Shown piece by piece: positions 1 through 7,039 of a DNA stretch of 64,000 bases. Positions within the stretch are counted from its first letter, which is position 1. Each line of letters begins with the position of its first letter. The stretch comes from Massilia yuzhufengensis (GTDB lineage Bacteria > Pseudomonadota > Gammaproteobacteria > Burkholderiales > Burkholderiaceae_D). A program made the translations under genes and the position numbers. The stretch spans positions 1 through 64,000 of the forward strand of contig NZ_FOLD01000030.1 of the NCBI RefSeq assembly GCF_900112225.1, written 5' to 3'. The notes under the pieces were generated by a model, which worked only from the letters and a program-made list of their open reading frames with translations, was not told the DNA's origin and made no database searches.

Positions 1-43
1 GGCCGGCGCGTCACGTCTGCCGAGCGATTGCTGCGCCTGGCAA

Positions 44-247
44 TCAAACCCATCCATAGCGAAAGGTGACAGCGCCAAACTTTGGGGCTTCGACCCCGAC
101 GCTAATGTGACACAAGCGACCAACTTCGTACCCTAGATTGTCGCCTTTGAGCACGCACGGTAAATAGGCCAGGTCCCATCTGGGACCATAGGCATTTTTT
201 GGTCGCTCAACAACAAATTGCGTGCCGCCGCTGCTTTGCTTCTGCAC
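44..247 (-). CDS. hypothetical small protein (weak)
   Basis: A 67-codon frame starting with GTG, preceded at a short distance by the purine run GGGGGAA. I recognise no family, signal peptide or membrane segment. The surrounding 370 bases have lower GC than the rest of the window and no other convincing frame, so this may be intergenic DNA or the debris of an older gene. A competing frame at 249-437 on the same strand looks no better. It is listed only because it is the best candidate in an otherwise empty stretch. Confidence 0.2.
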   Translation of the reverse strand: MQKQSSGGTQFVVERPKNAYGPRWDLAYLPCVLKGDNLGYEVGRLCHISVGVEAPKFGAVTFRYGWV

Positions 248-373
248 ACTATTCCCCCTGCGTTGCCAGGGGTAGGGGCATTATTGCTGTCGCGTCCAAT
301 CTTTCACGGTAAGTTGGAAGGGATTGCAATGCTGAAAAGGGGCACATCAGGCAGGAAATCGTACGGCAGTTAG

Positions 374-568
374 GATGCACGCATCCGCTGTGCTCTGGTG
401 TCGGCCGACATGGACCTGCTGCTCGGCTTCTCGGCACGCAGCGCCGGCCTGCCGGTACTGCCGGTGGCGGCGGTCCTGAGCATGGTCTCGGCCGCGCTCC
501 TGGTGCAGCGCGGCATGCGCATCATGGCCGCCGCGCCGTTTGCCTTCCCGGCCGGCCGGATGGATTAA
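374..568 (+). pseudogene. C-terminal remnant of a membrane protein
   Basis: An open frame begins just after a stop at 371-373 and ends at TAA 566-568, with an internal ATG at 410. From that ATG it reads 52 residues, with one strongly hydrophobic stretch (LPVLPVAAVLSMVSAALLV) followed by a basic QRGMR and a short tail. This looks like the last transmembrane helix and tail of a transporter, possibly of MFS type. The upstream part of such a protein is absent, and the sequence to the left has a different composition. I infer a truncated leftover. The family assignment is a guess. Confidence 0.35.
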
Positions 569-578
569 GCGTTCAGAC

Positions 579-1469
579 TCAGGCCGAGGTCGGCGCCACG
601 GCGCCGGCCGGCTGTTTCTTGCCGAGCACCAGCAGGCCGAAGGCGGTGGCGAACACGTACATGCTGACCGAGTAGATCGCCGCCGGCAGCATCAGCTGGA
701 AGTCGCCCAGCACCGTCACCGCCACGTAGATCGCCAGCGTGGAATTGTGGATGCCGATCTCGTAGCCGATGGCCACCGCGTTCGGCTTGTCCAGGCCCAG
801 CAGGCGCGGCACGTAGTAGCCCAGGCCCAGGCTGGCGACGTTGAACAGGATGACGGCCAGGCCGATCGAGGCGAACGAGGCCACCAGCGCCTCGCGTTCC
901 TTGGCCAGCGCCACCACCGCCAGCGCCGCCAGCACCAGCATGGAAAAGCGTTTCATGGGCTTGTCCATGCGCGCGGCGAACCCGGGCGCGCGGCTTTTCA
1001 CGAGCATGCCGATCACCACCGGGATGAGCACGATGCCGATCACTTCCACCACTTTGCCGGTCTGCATCGGCACCACCTGGCCGCTGTTGGCGAAGGTGTC
1101 GATGGCGAAGTTGGCGATCAGGGGCAGGCTGACGATCGACAGCACGGTGTTGATGGCGGTGAGCGAGATGTTCATGGCGACGTTGCCGCCGAACAGGTGG
1201 CTGAACAGGTTGGCCGACACGCCGCCCGGGGACGCCGCCAGCAGCATCAGGCCGACCGCATAGATGGGCGCCACGCCCAGGGCCACGATGAGGCCGTAGC
1301 AGATCGCCGGCAGCACCATGGCCTGCAGCACCAGCGCCAGCACCACGGCCTTGGGGTGGCCGAGCAGGCGGCGGAAGTCGCCGAGGGTGAGGGACAGGCC
1401 CAGCCCGAACATGATCAGCGCGAGCGCGCCGATCAGCAGGGTGGGCAACAGGGTGATGAAGTTGCTCAT
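579..1469 (-). CDS. bile acid:sodium symporter family protein (BASS)
   Basis: A 296-residue inner-membrane protein made almost wholly of hydrophobic segments, about nine or ten helices. The family signatures are visible: an N-terminal GLGLSLTLGDF segment, SPGGVSANLFSHL near residues 80-92, and EIGIHNSTLA near 237-246. The last corresponds to the ExGxQN-like crossover motif, with His in place of the usual Gln. BASS proteins import organic anions, commonly keto acids such as pantoate or pyruvate in bacteria, with sodium. The substrate here cannot be read from sequence. The gene stands alone, followed downstream only by the remnant at 374-568. The next gene upstream, on the same strand, starts about 80 bases away. 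Confidence 0.85.
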   Translation of the reverse strand: MSNFITLLPTLLIGALALIMFGLGLSLTLGDFRRLLGHPKAVVLALVLQAMVLPAICYGLIVALGVAPIYAVGLMLLAASPGGVSANLFSHLFGGNVAMNISLTAINTVLSIVSLPLIANFAIDTFANSGQVVPMQTGKVVEVIGIVLIPVVIGMLVKSRAPGFAARMDKPMKRFSMLVLAALAVVALAKEREALVASFASIGLAVILFNVASLGLGYYVPRLLGLDKPNAVAIGYEIGIHNSTLAIYVAVTVLGDFQLMLPAAIYSVSMYVFATAFGLLVLGKKQPAGAVAPTSA

Positions 1470-1550
1470 GCGTGGTCTCCGTTATTGTTGGCTTTTTAGC
1501 GCGCATGCGGGGCGCGCCACGACAGTGTAGTCCAGTTGATGGGCTGGAAA

Positions 1551-2789
1551 CTATCGAACAAACACGGGCAGATCATCCAGCGGGGCCGAACCGCCGGCGC
1601 ACGGCGTGGTCGGCGCGCCGCGCGCGAACGACAGGATGCCGCGCCCGCCGCGCTTGGACACATACAGCGCCTCGTCCGCCGCCTGCATCAGGCACTCGAG
1701 TTCGGTGCCGTCCTGCGGGAACGAGGCGGCGCCGACGCTGGCCCCGACCGCGTGCCGGGCCAGCTGCGGATGCAGGGACGGCGGCAGCACATCGATCAGG
1801 CGCTGGCCGATGCTGGCGATCTCGTCATGCGAGAACGCGCCTTCCATCAGCACCACGAATTCGTCGCCGCCCAGGCGCGCCAGGAATTCGCCGCTGCGCA
1901 GCAGTGCCTGGAAACGGTTGGCCACTTCCTTCAGCACCTCGTCGCCGACGCCATGGCCATGGGTATCGTTGACGCCCTTGAAGCGGTCGAGGTCGATGGC
2001 GAGCAGGGTGAAGGACTTGCCGCTGCGCAGGCTCTCGGCGGCCAGGCGGCGCGCCCAGCGCTCGAAGAAGCGCCGGTTCGGCAGGCCGGTGAGGACATCG
2101 TGCGAGGCTTCCAGCGCCAGGTGCTTGGCCAGCTCGTTGTTGCGGCGCGCGGCCGCGGACAGCGAGCGCCAGGCGCTCGCGGCCATGGCGATCACGGTGG
2201 ACAGGATCAGGACCAGGGTCACGGCCGCCCGCAGCAGGCGGTCGTTGAAGGCTTCCAGGGTGCGCTCGCGCACCAGGCGCAGGCGGGTCACTTCGCCGAA
2301 GATCAGCTGGCGCGCCTCGAGCATCCTGGCGCGCCCGAATCCTTCGCGCACGATGTTGGCGGCGCGGACGCCGTCGCCGCGCCGGGTCAGGGCGATGGTA
2401 CGTTCGAGTTCCTCGAGTTTGCTTTCCGTGACCTGGCTCAGGCGGCGCACATTGCCCAGGAACTGAGGGTCGCGGTAGCCGGACTGCTCGGCCAGCCGCA
2501 GGCTTTCCCGGACCCTGGTGCGCCCCGCCAGGTAGGGCGCCAGGTAGTCCGGGTCAGCGGTGAGCAGGTAGCCGCGCTGGCCGGTCTCGGCGTCGAGCAG
2601 GTTCAGCAGCACATTGCGGACCTGGATACGCGCGGTGTCATTGGTGCGCAGTTCGCCCATCGCCTGGCGCAGGGCGACGACATCGCGGACGAAAAAGATG
2701 CTCATTGCCGCGATGAGGGCAAGCGCTAACACCAGTGTGATCCCGCTCCGGCGCAGGGGCGGGGCGGGCACGACGTAGGACGTGGGCAT
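1551..2789 (-). CDS. membrane diguanylate cyclase with CHASE3 sensor
   Basis: A 412-residue protein. A transmembrane helix at about 16-34 is followed by a periplasmic CHASE3 domain with its signature DAETGQRGYLLT at 67-77. A second helix lies at about 187-205, then a cytoplasmic GGDEF domain from about 228. The domain opens with DVLTGLPNRRFF and has the metal-binding IDLDRFKGVND region and an intact active loop GGDEF at 307-311, so it should make c-di-GMP from two GTP. The inhibitory site (RxxD five residues before the loop) reads RSGE at 298-301. Its Asp is replaced by Glu, so product feedback may be weakened. The tail after about residue 390 is low-complexity and Pro/Ala-rich. No strong ribosome-binding site precedes the ATG, so the exact start is open. 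Confidence 0.88.
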   Translation of the reverse strand: MPTSYVVPAPPLRRSGITLVLALALIAAMSIFFVRDVVALRQAMGELRTNDTARIQVRNVLLNLLDAETGQRGYLLTADPDYLAPYLAGRTRVRESLRLAEQSGYRDPQFLGNVRRLSQVTESKLEELERTIALTRRGDGVRAANIVREGFGRARMLEARQLIFGEVTRLRLVRERTLEAFNDRLLRAAVTLVLILSTVIAMAASAWRSLSAAARRNNELAKHLALEASHDVLTGLPNRRFFERWARRLAAESLRSGKSFTLLAIDLDRFKGVNDTHGHGVGDEVLKEVANRFQALLRSGEFLARLGGDEFVVLMEGAFSHDEIASIGQRLIDVLPPSLHPQLARHAVGASVGAASFPQDGTELECLMQAADEALYVSKRGGRGILSFARGAPTTPCAGGSAPLDDLPVFVR

Positions 2790-2914
2790 AAGGTAGTTTG
2801 GCAGGACCGATTACCATATGTTATCCCACCGTAAGATCATTCCTATAAGAACTTGTATTTCACTTAAGAAAGATTTGGAACAATTGTGCCGATTGTCCAA
2901 CATCCGGGGCGTGC

Positions 2915-4660
2915 TCAATGGCCGCGCCGCTGCACCAGGGCCGTGCCCACCCCGTGGCGCTTGCCCTCGCTCACAGCGGTCACAGTGCCGTCCGGATTGA
3001 ACACCAGCGCATTTGCCGCGCCGATTTCCTCAGGCGCCGCTTCCCAGCGCTGGCCGAAGCCTTGCAATGCACGCGCCTGCGCGCTGCCGGGGAAGCCCGG
3101 CTCGATCGAAGTCGCGTCGCCATTGCGCTCGGACAGGCGCGGCGCGTTCAGCGCCTGGTCCATCGGCATGCCGAGGTCGATGTAGTTGAAGATGGTCTGC
3201 AGCACGGTGGTGATGATGGTCGCGCCGCCCGGGCTGCCGATGGTGAAGGCCGGCTTGCCGTCCTTGAGCGCGATGGTCGGCGCCATGCTCGAGCGCGGGC
3301 GCTTGCCGGCTTCCGGCACGTTGGGGTGGGGACCGCTGAAGTCGAAGTCGGTCATCTCGTTATTGAGCAGGAAGCCATAGCCCGGCACCACGATGCCGCT
3401 GCCGCCCCAGGATTCGATGGTGAAGGTGTAGGCCACCACATTGCCGTCCTTGTCCGACACCGTCAGGTGGGTGGTGTGGGCGTTTTCCAGTTGCAACCCC
3501 TTCGATTGCGGGCGGAGGGGCACGCTCTGGTCGTCCTGGTAGCTGTAGGGGTCGCCGGCGTGGGCGCTGCGCGCGGCCTGCCGCTTGATGAGCTTGCGGC
3601 GCTCGGCCGCATAGGCTTTCGAGACGATGCCGGCCACCGGCGCATCGAGGTATTCGGGGTCGGCCAGGTAGGCATTGCGGTCGGCAAAGGCCAGGCGGCT
3701 CGCTTCCAGGTAGAGGTGCTCGGCCTCGGCGCGCGGCATGGCTTTGAGGTCATAGCCTTCAAGGATATTCAGTGCTTCGGCGACGGTCGCGCCGCCACTG
3801 CTGGGCAGCGGCATGCCGTAGATCTCGTAGCCGCGGTAGGTAGAGCGCAGCGGCTGGCGGATGCGCGCTTCGTAGTTGGCCAGGTCGGCCATCGTCATGC
3901 GGCCGGCGCGGGCAGTCTTGCCGGGGTTGAGCGGCGGCGTGTTGACGGCGGCGACGATGGCGCGCGCGATCGGCCCTTCATAAAACGCCTTGACGCCGCC
4001 CTGGGCGATCTCGGCATACGCCCTGGCCATGCCGGGGTTGCGGATGACGGCGCCCGGCTGCACGGCCTTGCCACTACGCAGGTAGAGCGCGCTGGTGGGT
4101 GCGTATAGCTGAAATTTTCTTTCATTTTCGGCCGTCAAATGACTGAATATTTCAGTCACCGGATAGCCCTTGTTGGCGACCTCGATCGCCGGCGCCAGCA
4201 CCTGCTTGAAATCCATCGTGCCGTAGCGCTGCAGCGCTTCATGCCAGCCGCGCACGGTGCCGGGCACGCCCACCGCGGCGCCGCTGGCCACGGCCGTGTC
4301 GAAGTCGAGCGGCTTGCCGTTTTCCAGGAAGGCGTGGGGCGTGAAGCTGGCCGGGGCCGTTTCGCGGTGGTCGATGGTGATGACGCGCTTGTCCCTGGCC
4401 AGGTAGATCACCATGAAGCCGCCACCGCCGATGCCGCAGCTGAACGGGTCGGTCACGCCCAGCGTAGCGGCCGCGGCCACCGCCGCGTCGATCGCGTTGC
4501 CGCCCTGGTCCAGGATGGCGAGGGCCGACTGGGATGCCTGCGCGCTGATGGTGGCCACCGCGCCGCCGGTGCCGGTGGCGACCGGCGTCCCGGCCGCCGC
4601 CGGGAGGGGCTGCAACACGATGGACAAGGCCAGCCCGCAAGCGAGCGCAGTCGCCTTCAT
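2915..4660 (-). CDS. ggt: gamma-glutamyltransferase precursor
   Basis: A 581-residue periplasmic enzyme that moves or hydrolyses the gamma-glutamyl group of glutathione. It has a signal peptide (basic start, hydrophobic core, AAAG near residue 23). The large subunit holds the gamma-glutamyl-binding Arg in DHRETAP (97-103). Autocleavage is expected before Thr396 in HTTHLTVSDKDGN, which becomes the N-terminal nucleophile of the small subunit. GFLLNNEMTDF and the GSPGGATIIT glycine loop follow, as in the family. Length matches the E. coli enzyme (580). The gene is followed by a convergent AT-rich gap and preceded by the lipoprotein gene at 4683-5087 on the same strand with only 22 bases between, so the two may be cotranscribed. 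Confidence 0.95.
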   Translation of the reverse strand: MKATALACGLALSIVLQPLPAAAGTPVATGTGGAVATISAQASQSALAILDQGGNAIDAAVAAAATLGVTDPFSCGIGGGGFMVIYLARDKRVITIDHRETAPASFTPHAFLENGKPLDFDTAVASGAAVGVPGTVRGWHEALQRYGTMDFKQVLAPAIEVANKGYPVTEIFSHLTAENERKFQLYAPTSALYLRSGKAVQPGAVIRNPGMARAYAEIAQGGVKAFYEGPIARAIVAAVNTPPLNPGKTARAGRMTMADLANYEARIRQPLRSTYRGYEIYGMPLPSSGGATVAEALNILEGYDLKAMPRAEAEHLYLEASRLAFADRNAYLADPEYLDAPVAGIVSKAYAAERRKLIKRQAARSAHAGDPYSYQDDQSVPLRPQSKGLQLENAHTTHLTVSDKDGNVVAYTFTIESWGGSGIVVPGYGFLLNNEMTDFDFSGPHPNVPEAGKRPRSSMAPTIALKDGKPAFTIGSPGGATIITTVLQTIFNYIDLGMPMDQALNAPRLSERNGDATSIEPGFPGSAQARALQGFGQRWEAAPEEIGAANALVFNPDGTVTAVSEGKRHGVGTALVQRRGH

Positions 4661-4682
4661 GGCGTCGGTCCTGGTCGCGCGC

Positions 4683-5087
4683 TTACTGCGCGTACATGTT
4701 GAAAGTCACCGGATAGGCGACCGGCGCCGCGCCCGCCATGCCGCGCGGCGGCGGTGGCGTCAGGTGGTCGAGTTCGATGCGCGAGCCGCGCAGCGCCGGC
4801 GACATGTAGCCCGGCTGGCCCCGCACGAGGTAGAAGGCCTGGGCCACGCCGCCGACCCGCATCGTGAAGCGGTGCGCGAGGCGGCCGGCCCAGATGCAGC
4901 GCGCATTGTCCGGGCAGCGGCTGTCTTCGGCGCCTTCGTAGGTGATGCTGAGGCGCTCGGCCAGCGGCAGGGTCTGGTGCGGGGCGAGCGTGTAGCGCGC
5001 TTCCGGCAGGCGGTCGTGGGAGCTGGCGCAGCCGCCCAGCGCGAAGCCGGCGCAGGCCAGGGTGAAGACGCGGAGCAGGGTGTGCAT
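4683..5087 (-). CDS. small putative lipoprotein
   Basis: I chose the ATG at 5087 because it gives a clean type II signal: MHTLLRVFTLACAGFALGGC, with the lipobox LGGC at 17-20. The frame extends 30 codons further upstream, but that stretch has no signal features. The mature part (about 115 residues) has two internal cysteines in SRCPDNARCIWAGR, which could form a disulfide, and is otherwise beta-rich. I do not recognise an enzyme family. It ends 22 bases before ggt on the same strand, so it is probably in one transcript with it. Role unknown. Confidence 0.75.
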   Translation of the reverse strand: MHTLLRVFTLACAGFALGGCASSHDRLPEARYTLAPHQTLPLAERLSITYEGAEDSRCPDNARCIWAGRLAHRFTMRVGGVAQAFYLVRGQPGYMSPALRGSRIELDHLTPPPPRGMAGAAPVAYPVTFNMYAQ

Positions 5088-5198
5088 GCGTTCGTCCGGT
5101 TGTTTTTCTGGAATGCCCATCATAGCAAACACCGGACGCGCAGTCGCGCACGTGCGCCGGTCCGGCGGCGCGTGCATGTCATGCGGATGTTATTCGTC

Positions 5199-5232
5199 CG
5201 GTCATAAACCCGTCACATTGGCGGACTAGACT
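5199..5232 (+). promoter_or_regulatory. Pho box and -10 of pstS
   Basis: CGGTCATAAACCCGTCAC at 5199-5216 matches the PhoB-binding consensus CTGTCATANANCTGTCAC at all but two specified positions, with both direct-repeat halves present. TAGACT at 5227-5232 lies exactly ten bases downstream, the spacing known for Pho promoters, where the Pho box replaces the -35. The pstS start codon is at 5285, giving a leader of about 45 bases. This supports induction of pstS by phosphate starvation. Confidence 0.85.
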
Positions 5233-5284
5233 TTGCTTCGTGGTCCAGACAACTCCCTCAACCAGGAATAGGAATAACAAGCCA

Positions 5285-6313
5285 ATGTTCAAGAAGATCC
5301 TTGCCGGCGCAGCCGCTACGCTCGTGATGTCGACCTCGTTCGCCGCTGACATGACCGGCGCCGGCGCGACCTTCCCGTACCCGATCTACGCCAAGTGGGC
5401 CGAGTCGTACAAGGCTGCCACCGGCAACGGCCTGAACTACCAGTCGGTGGGTTCCGGCGCCGGCATCAAGCAGATCAAGGCCAAGACCGTGGACTTCGGC
5501 GCCTCCGACATGCCGCTCAAGCAGGAAGACCTGGACGCCGACGGCCTGATGCAGTTCCCGGCCATCATGGGCGGCGTGGTCACCGTGGTCAACGTCGAAG
5601 GCATCGCCCCGGGCCAGCTGAAGTTGACCGGCCCGGTGCTGGCCGATATCTACCTGGGCAGAATCACGAAGTGGAACGCCGCCCCGATCGCCGCCCTGAA
5701 CCCGGGCGTGAAGCTGCCGGACGCCGACATCACCGTCGTGCACCGCGCCGATTCCTCGGGCACCTCCTTCCTGTTCACCGACTACCTGTCCAAGACCAGC
5801 AGCGACTGGAAGAGCAACGTCGGCGCCGGCACCACCGTCAAGTGGGCCGTGGGCGTGGGCGGCAAGGGCAACGAAGGCGTCGCCGCCAACGTGCAGCGCA
5901 TCAAGGGCGCGATCGGTTACGTCGAGTGGGCCTACGCCAAGAAGAACAAGCTGTCGCACACCCAGCTCAAGAACAAGGACGGCGTGTTCCTGCAGCCGGA
6001 CGACGAGAACTTCAAGGCCGCCGCCGCCGGCGCCGAGTGGACCCGTGCCCCAGGCTTCGGCGTGGTGCTGACCGACGCCGCCGGCAAGCAGAGCTGGCCG
6101 ATCACCGGCGTGTCCTACATCCTGATGCACCGCACCCAGCTTGATGCCACCAAGGGCGTGGAAGTCCTGAAGTTCTTCGACTGGGCCTACAAGAACGGCG
6201 CCCCGGCCGCCGCTGAACTGGACTACGTGCCGATGCCGGCCAACGTCGTCAAGCTGGTGCAGGCCAACTGGAAAGCCCAGATGAAGGACGCATCGGGCAA
6301 AGCGATCTACTGA
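5285..6313 (+). CDS. pstS: phosphate ABC transporter substrate-binding protein
   Basis: A 342-residue periplasmic phosphate-binding protein. The ATG at 5285 is preceded by an AGGAATAGGA ribosome-binding region and starts a proper signal peptide (MFKKILAGAAATLVMSTSFAA). An upstream in-frame GTG at 5240 would bury that signal. The mature protein opens with DMTGAGATFPYPIYAKW, then GSGAGIKQI and DFGASDMPL, and later HRADSSGTSFLFTDYL, all phosphate-ligand loops of PstS. It lies behind a near-consensus Pho box. No pstC, pstA, pstB or phoU follows, so the permease is elsewhere or this is a second copy. A perfect hairpin lies just after the stop. Next come a degenerate PhoB-like regulator and a c-di-GMP protein on the same strand. 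Confidence 0.96.
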   Translation: MFKKILAGAAATLVMSTSFAADMTGAGATFPYPIYAKWAESYKAATGNGLNYQSVGSGAGIKQIKAKTVDFGASDMPLKQEDLDADGLMQFPAIMGGVVTVVNVEGIAPGQLKLTGPVLADIYLGRITKWNAAPIAALNPGVKLPDADITVVHRADSSGTSFLFTDYLSKTSSDWKSNVGAGTTVKWAVGVGGKGNEGVAANVQRIKGAIGYVEWAYAKKNKLSHTQLKNKDGVFLQPDDENFKAAAAGAEWTRAPGFGVVLTDAAGKQSWPITGVSYILMHRTQLDATKGVEVLKFFDWAYKNGAPAAAELDYVPMPANVVKLVQANWKAQMKDASGKAIY

Positions 6314-6320
6314 TGTCCCG

Positions 6321-6347
6321 GCATGGGCGGGTCCTTCCCGCCCATGC
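6321..6347 (+). terminator. hairpin after pstS
   Basis: GCATGGGCGGG (6321-6331) and CCCGCCCATGC (6337-6347) form a perfect 11-bp stem with a 5-base loop, eight bases after the pstS stop. It is followed by TT and a C tract, not a T tract, so it is not a classical intrinsic terminator. It may attenuate read-through into the regulator gene or stabilise the pstS transcript. Confidence 0.55.
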
Positions 6348-6349
6348 TT

Positions 6350-6364
6350 CCCCCCCCCCCCCCC
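6350..6364 (+). repeat. homopolymer of 15 C
   Basis: Fifteen consecutive C residues lie between pstS and the regulator gene, 15 bases before its likely ATG at 6380. Upstream in-frame ATGs at 6323 and 6344 would read through the tract as prolines, so a change in tract length would shift frame for translation starting there. Tracts this long are prone to slippage and also to sequencing error. Confidence 0.9.
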
Positions 6365-6379
6365 TGCCCGACAATCTCC

Positions 6380-7018
6380 ATGGCCACTGCCAACACCATC
6401 GTTCTCGTGGTCGACGACAAGCCGGCCATCGCCGAACTGCTCAAGTATTCGCTGCACGAAGACGAGTGGATCTGGCACAGCGTGCCGAGCCTGGCCCAGG
6501 CCTGGGATTTCATCGGGCGCGAACGTCCCGACGTCCTGCTGCAGGAATCCATGCTGCGCCAGGAAGGCGGCATGCGCCTGCTGGCGCGCCTGCGCGGCGC
6601 CGGCGGCCTGCGCGCGCGGCCGGTGATCCTGCTGGCCGCCGAATGCAGCGACGCCGAGCGCGCTGCGCCGCCCTCGGTTCCCGAATTCATTCCCCAGCCC
6701 CCGCCCGAGGAAGCGCCCGACGAGCGCCTGCTGCGCTCCGGCCGCCTGGTGCTGGACCCGCTTAGCTGCAGCGTGCGGGTCGGCGCCCACAAGGTCGAGG
6801 TGCGCCACGCCGAATACCGCTTGCTGCGCTTCCTGCTATGCCACCCCGGCCAGGTGTTCTCGCGCGCCCAGCTGCTCGAACACCTGTGGGAATCCCACGC
6901 GTCCCTCGACCAGCGCACCGTGGACGTCCACGTGCTGCGCCTGCGCAAGGCGCTGGGGCGCGCCAAGTCTTTGGTCAAGACCGTGCGCGGCGCCGGCTAC
7001 ATGCTGGCGCCGTCCTGA
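6380..7018 (+). CDS. PhoB/OmpR-type regulator with degenerate receiver
   Basis: A 212-residue protein. The C-terminal winged helix (about 115-210) is intact and PhoB-like, with VRHAEYRLLRFLL, FSRAQLLEHLWE, RTVDVHVLRLRKAL and the final VKTVRGAGYML. The receiver is damaged. The acidic pair D12-D13 is kept in VLVVDDKPAI. The phosphoacceptor position in PDVLLQESML is Glu56 where PhoB has Asp in PDLILLDWML. The conserved Thr of LTA is Ala in LLAAE, and the region that should carry the conserved Lys (TKPF) is replaced by a short proline-rich stretch ending PPPEEAPDE. Phosphorylation is therefore unlikely, and Glu may mimic the active state. The start at 6380 has no evident ribosome-binding site. 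The frame is open upstream through the C tract. Neighbours: pstS upstream, GGDEF-EAL gene 21 bases downstream. Confidence 0.85.
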   Translation: MATANTIVLVVDDKPAIAELLKYSLHEDEWIWHSVPSLAQAWDFIGRERPDVLLQESMLRQEGGMRLLARLRGAGGLRARPVILLAAECSDAERAAPPSVPEFIPQPPPEEAPDERLLRSGRLVLDPLSCSVRVGAHKVEVRHAEYRLLRFLLCHPGQVFSRAQLLEHLWESHASLDQRTVDVHVLRLRKALGRAKSLVKTVRGAGYMLAPS

Positions 7019-7039
7019 CAACAACAAGAACACCGCTGC

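Noticed and set aside
249-437. 62-codon minus-strand frame
   Set aside because: Cys/Pro-rich, no ribosome-binding site, overlaps the start of the transporter remnant on the other strand, no family resemblance.
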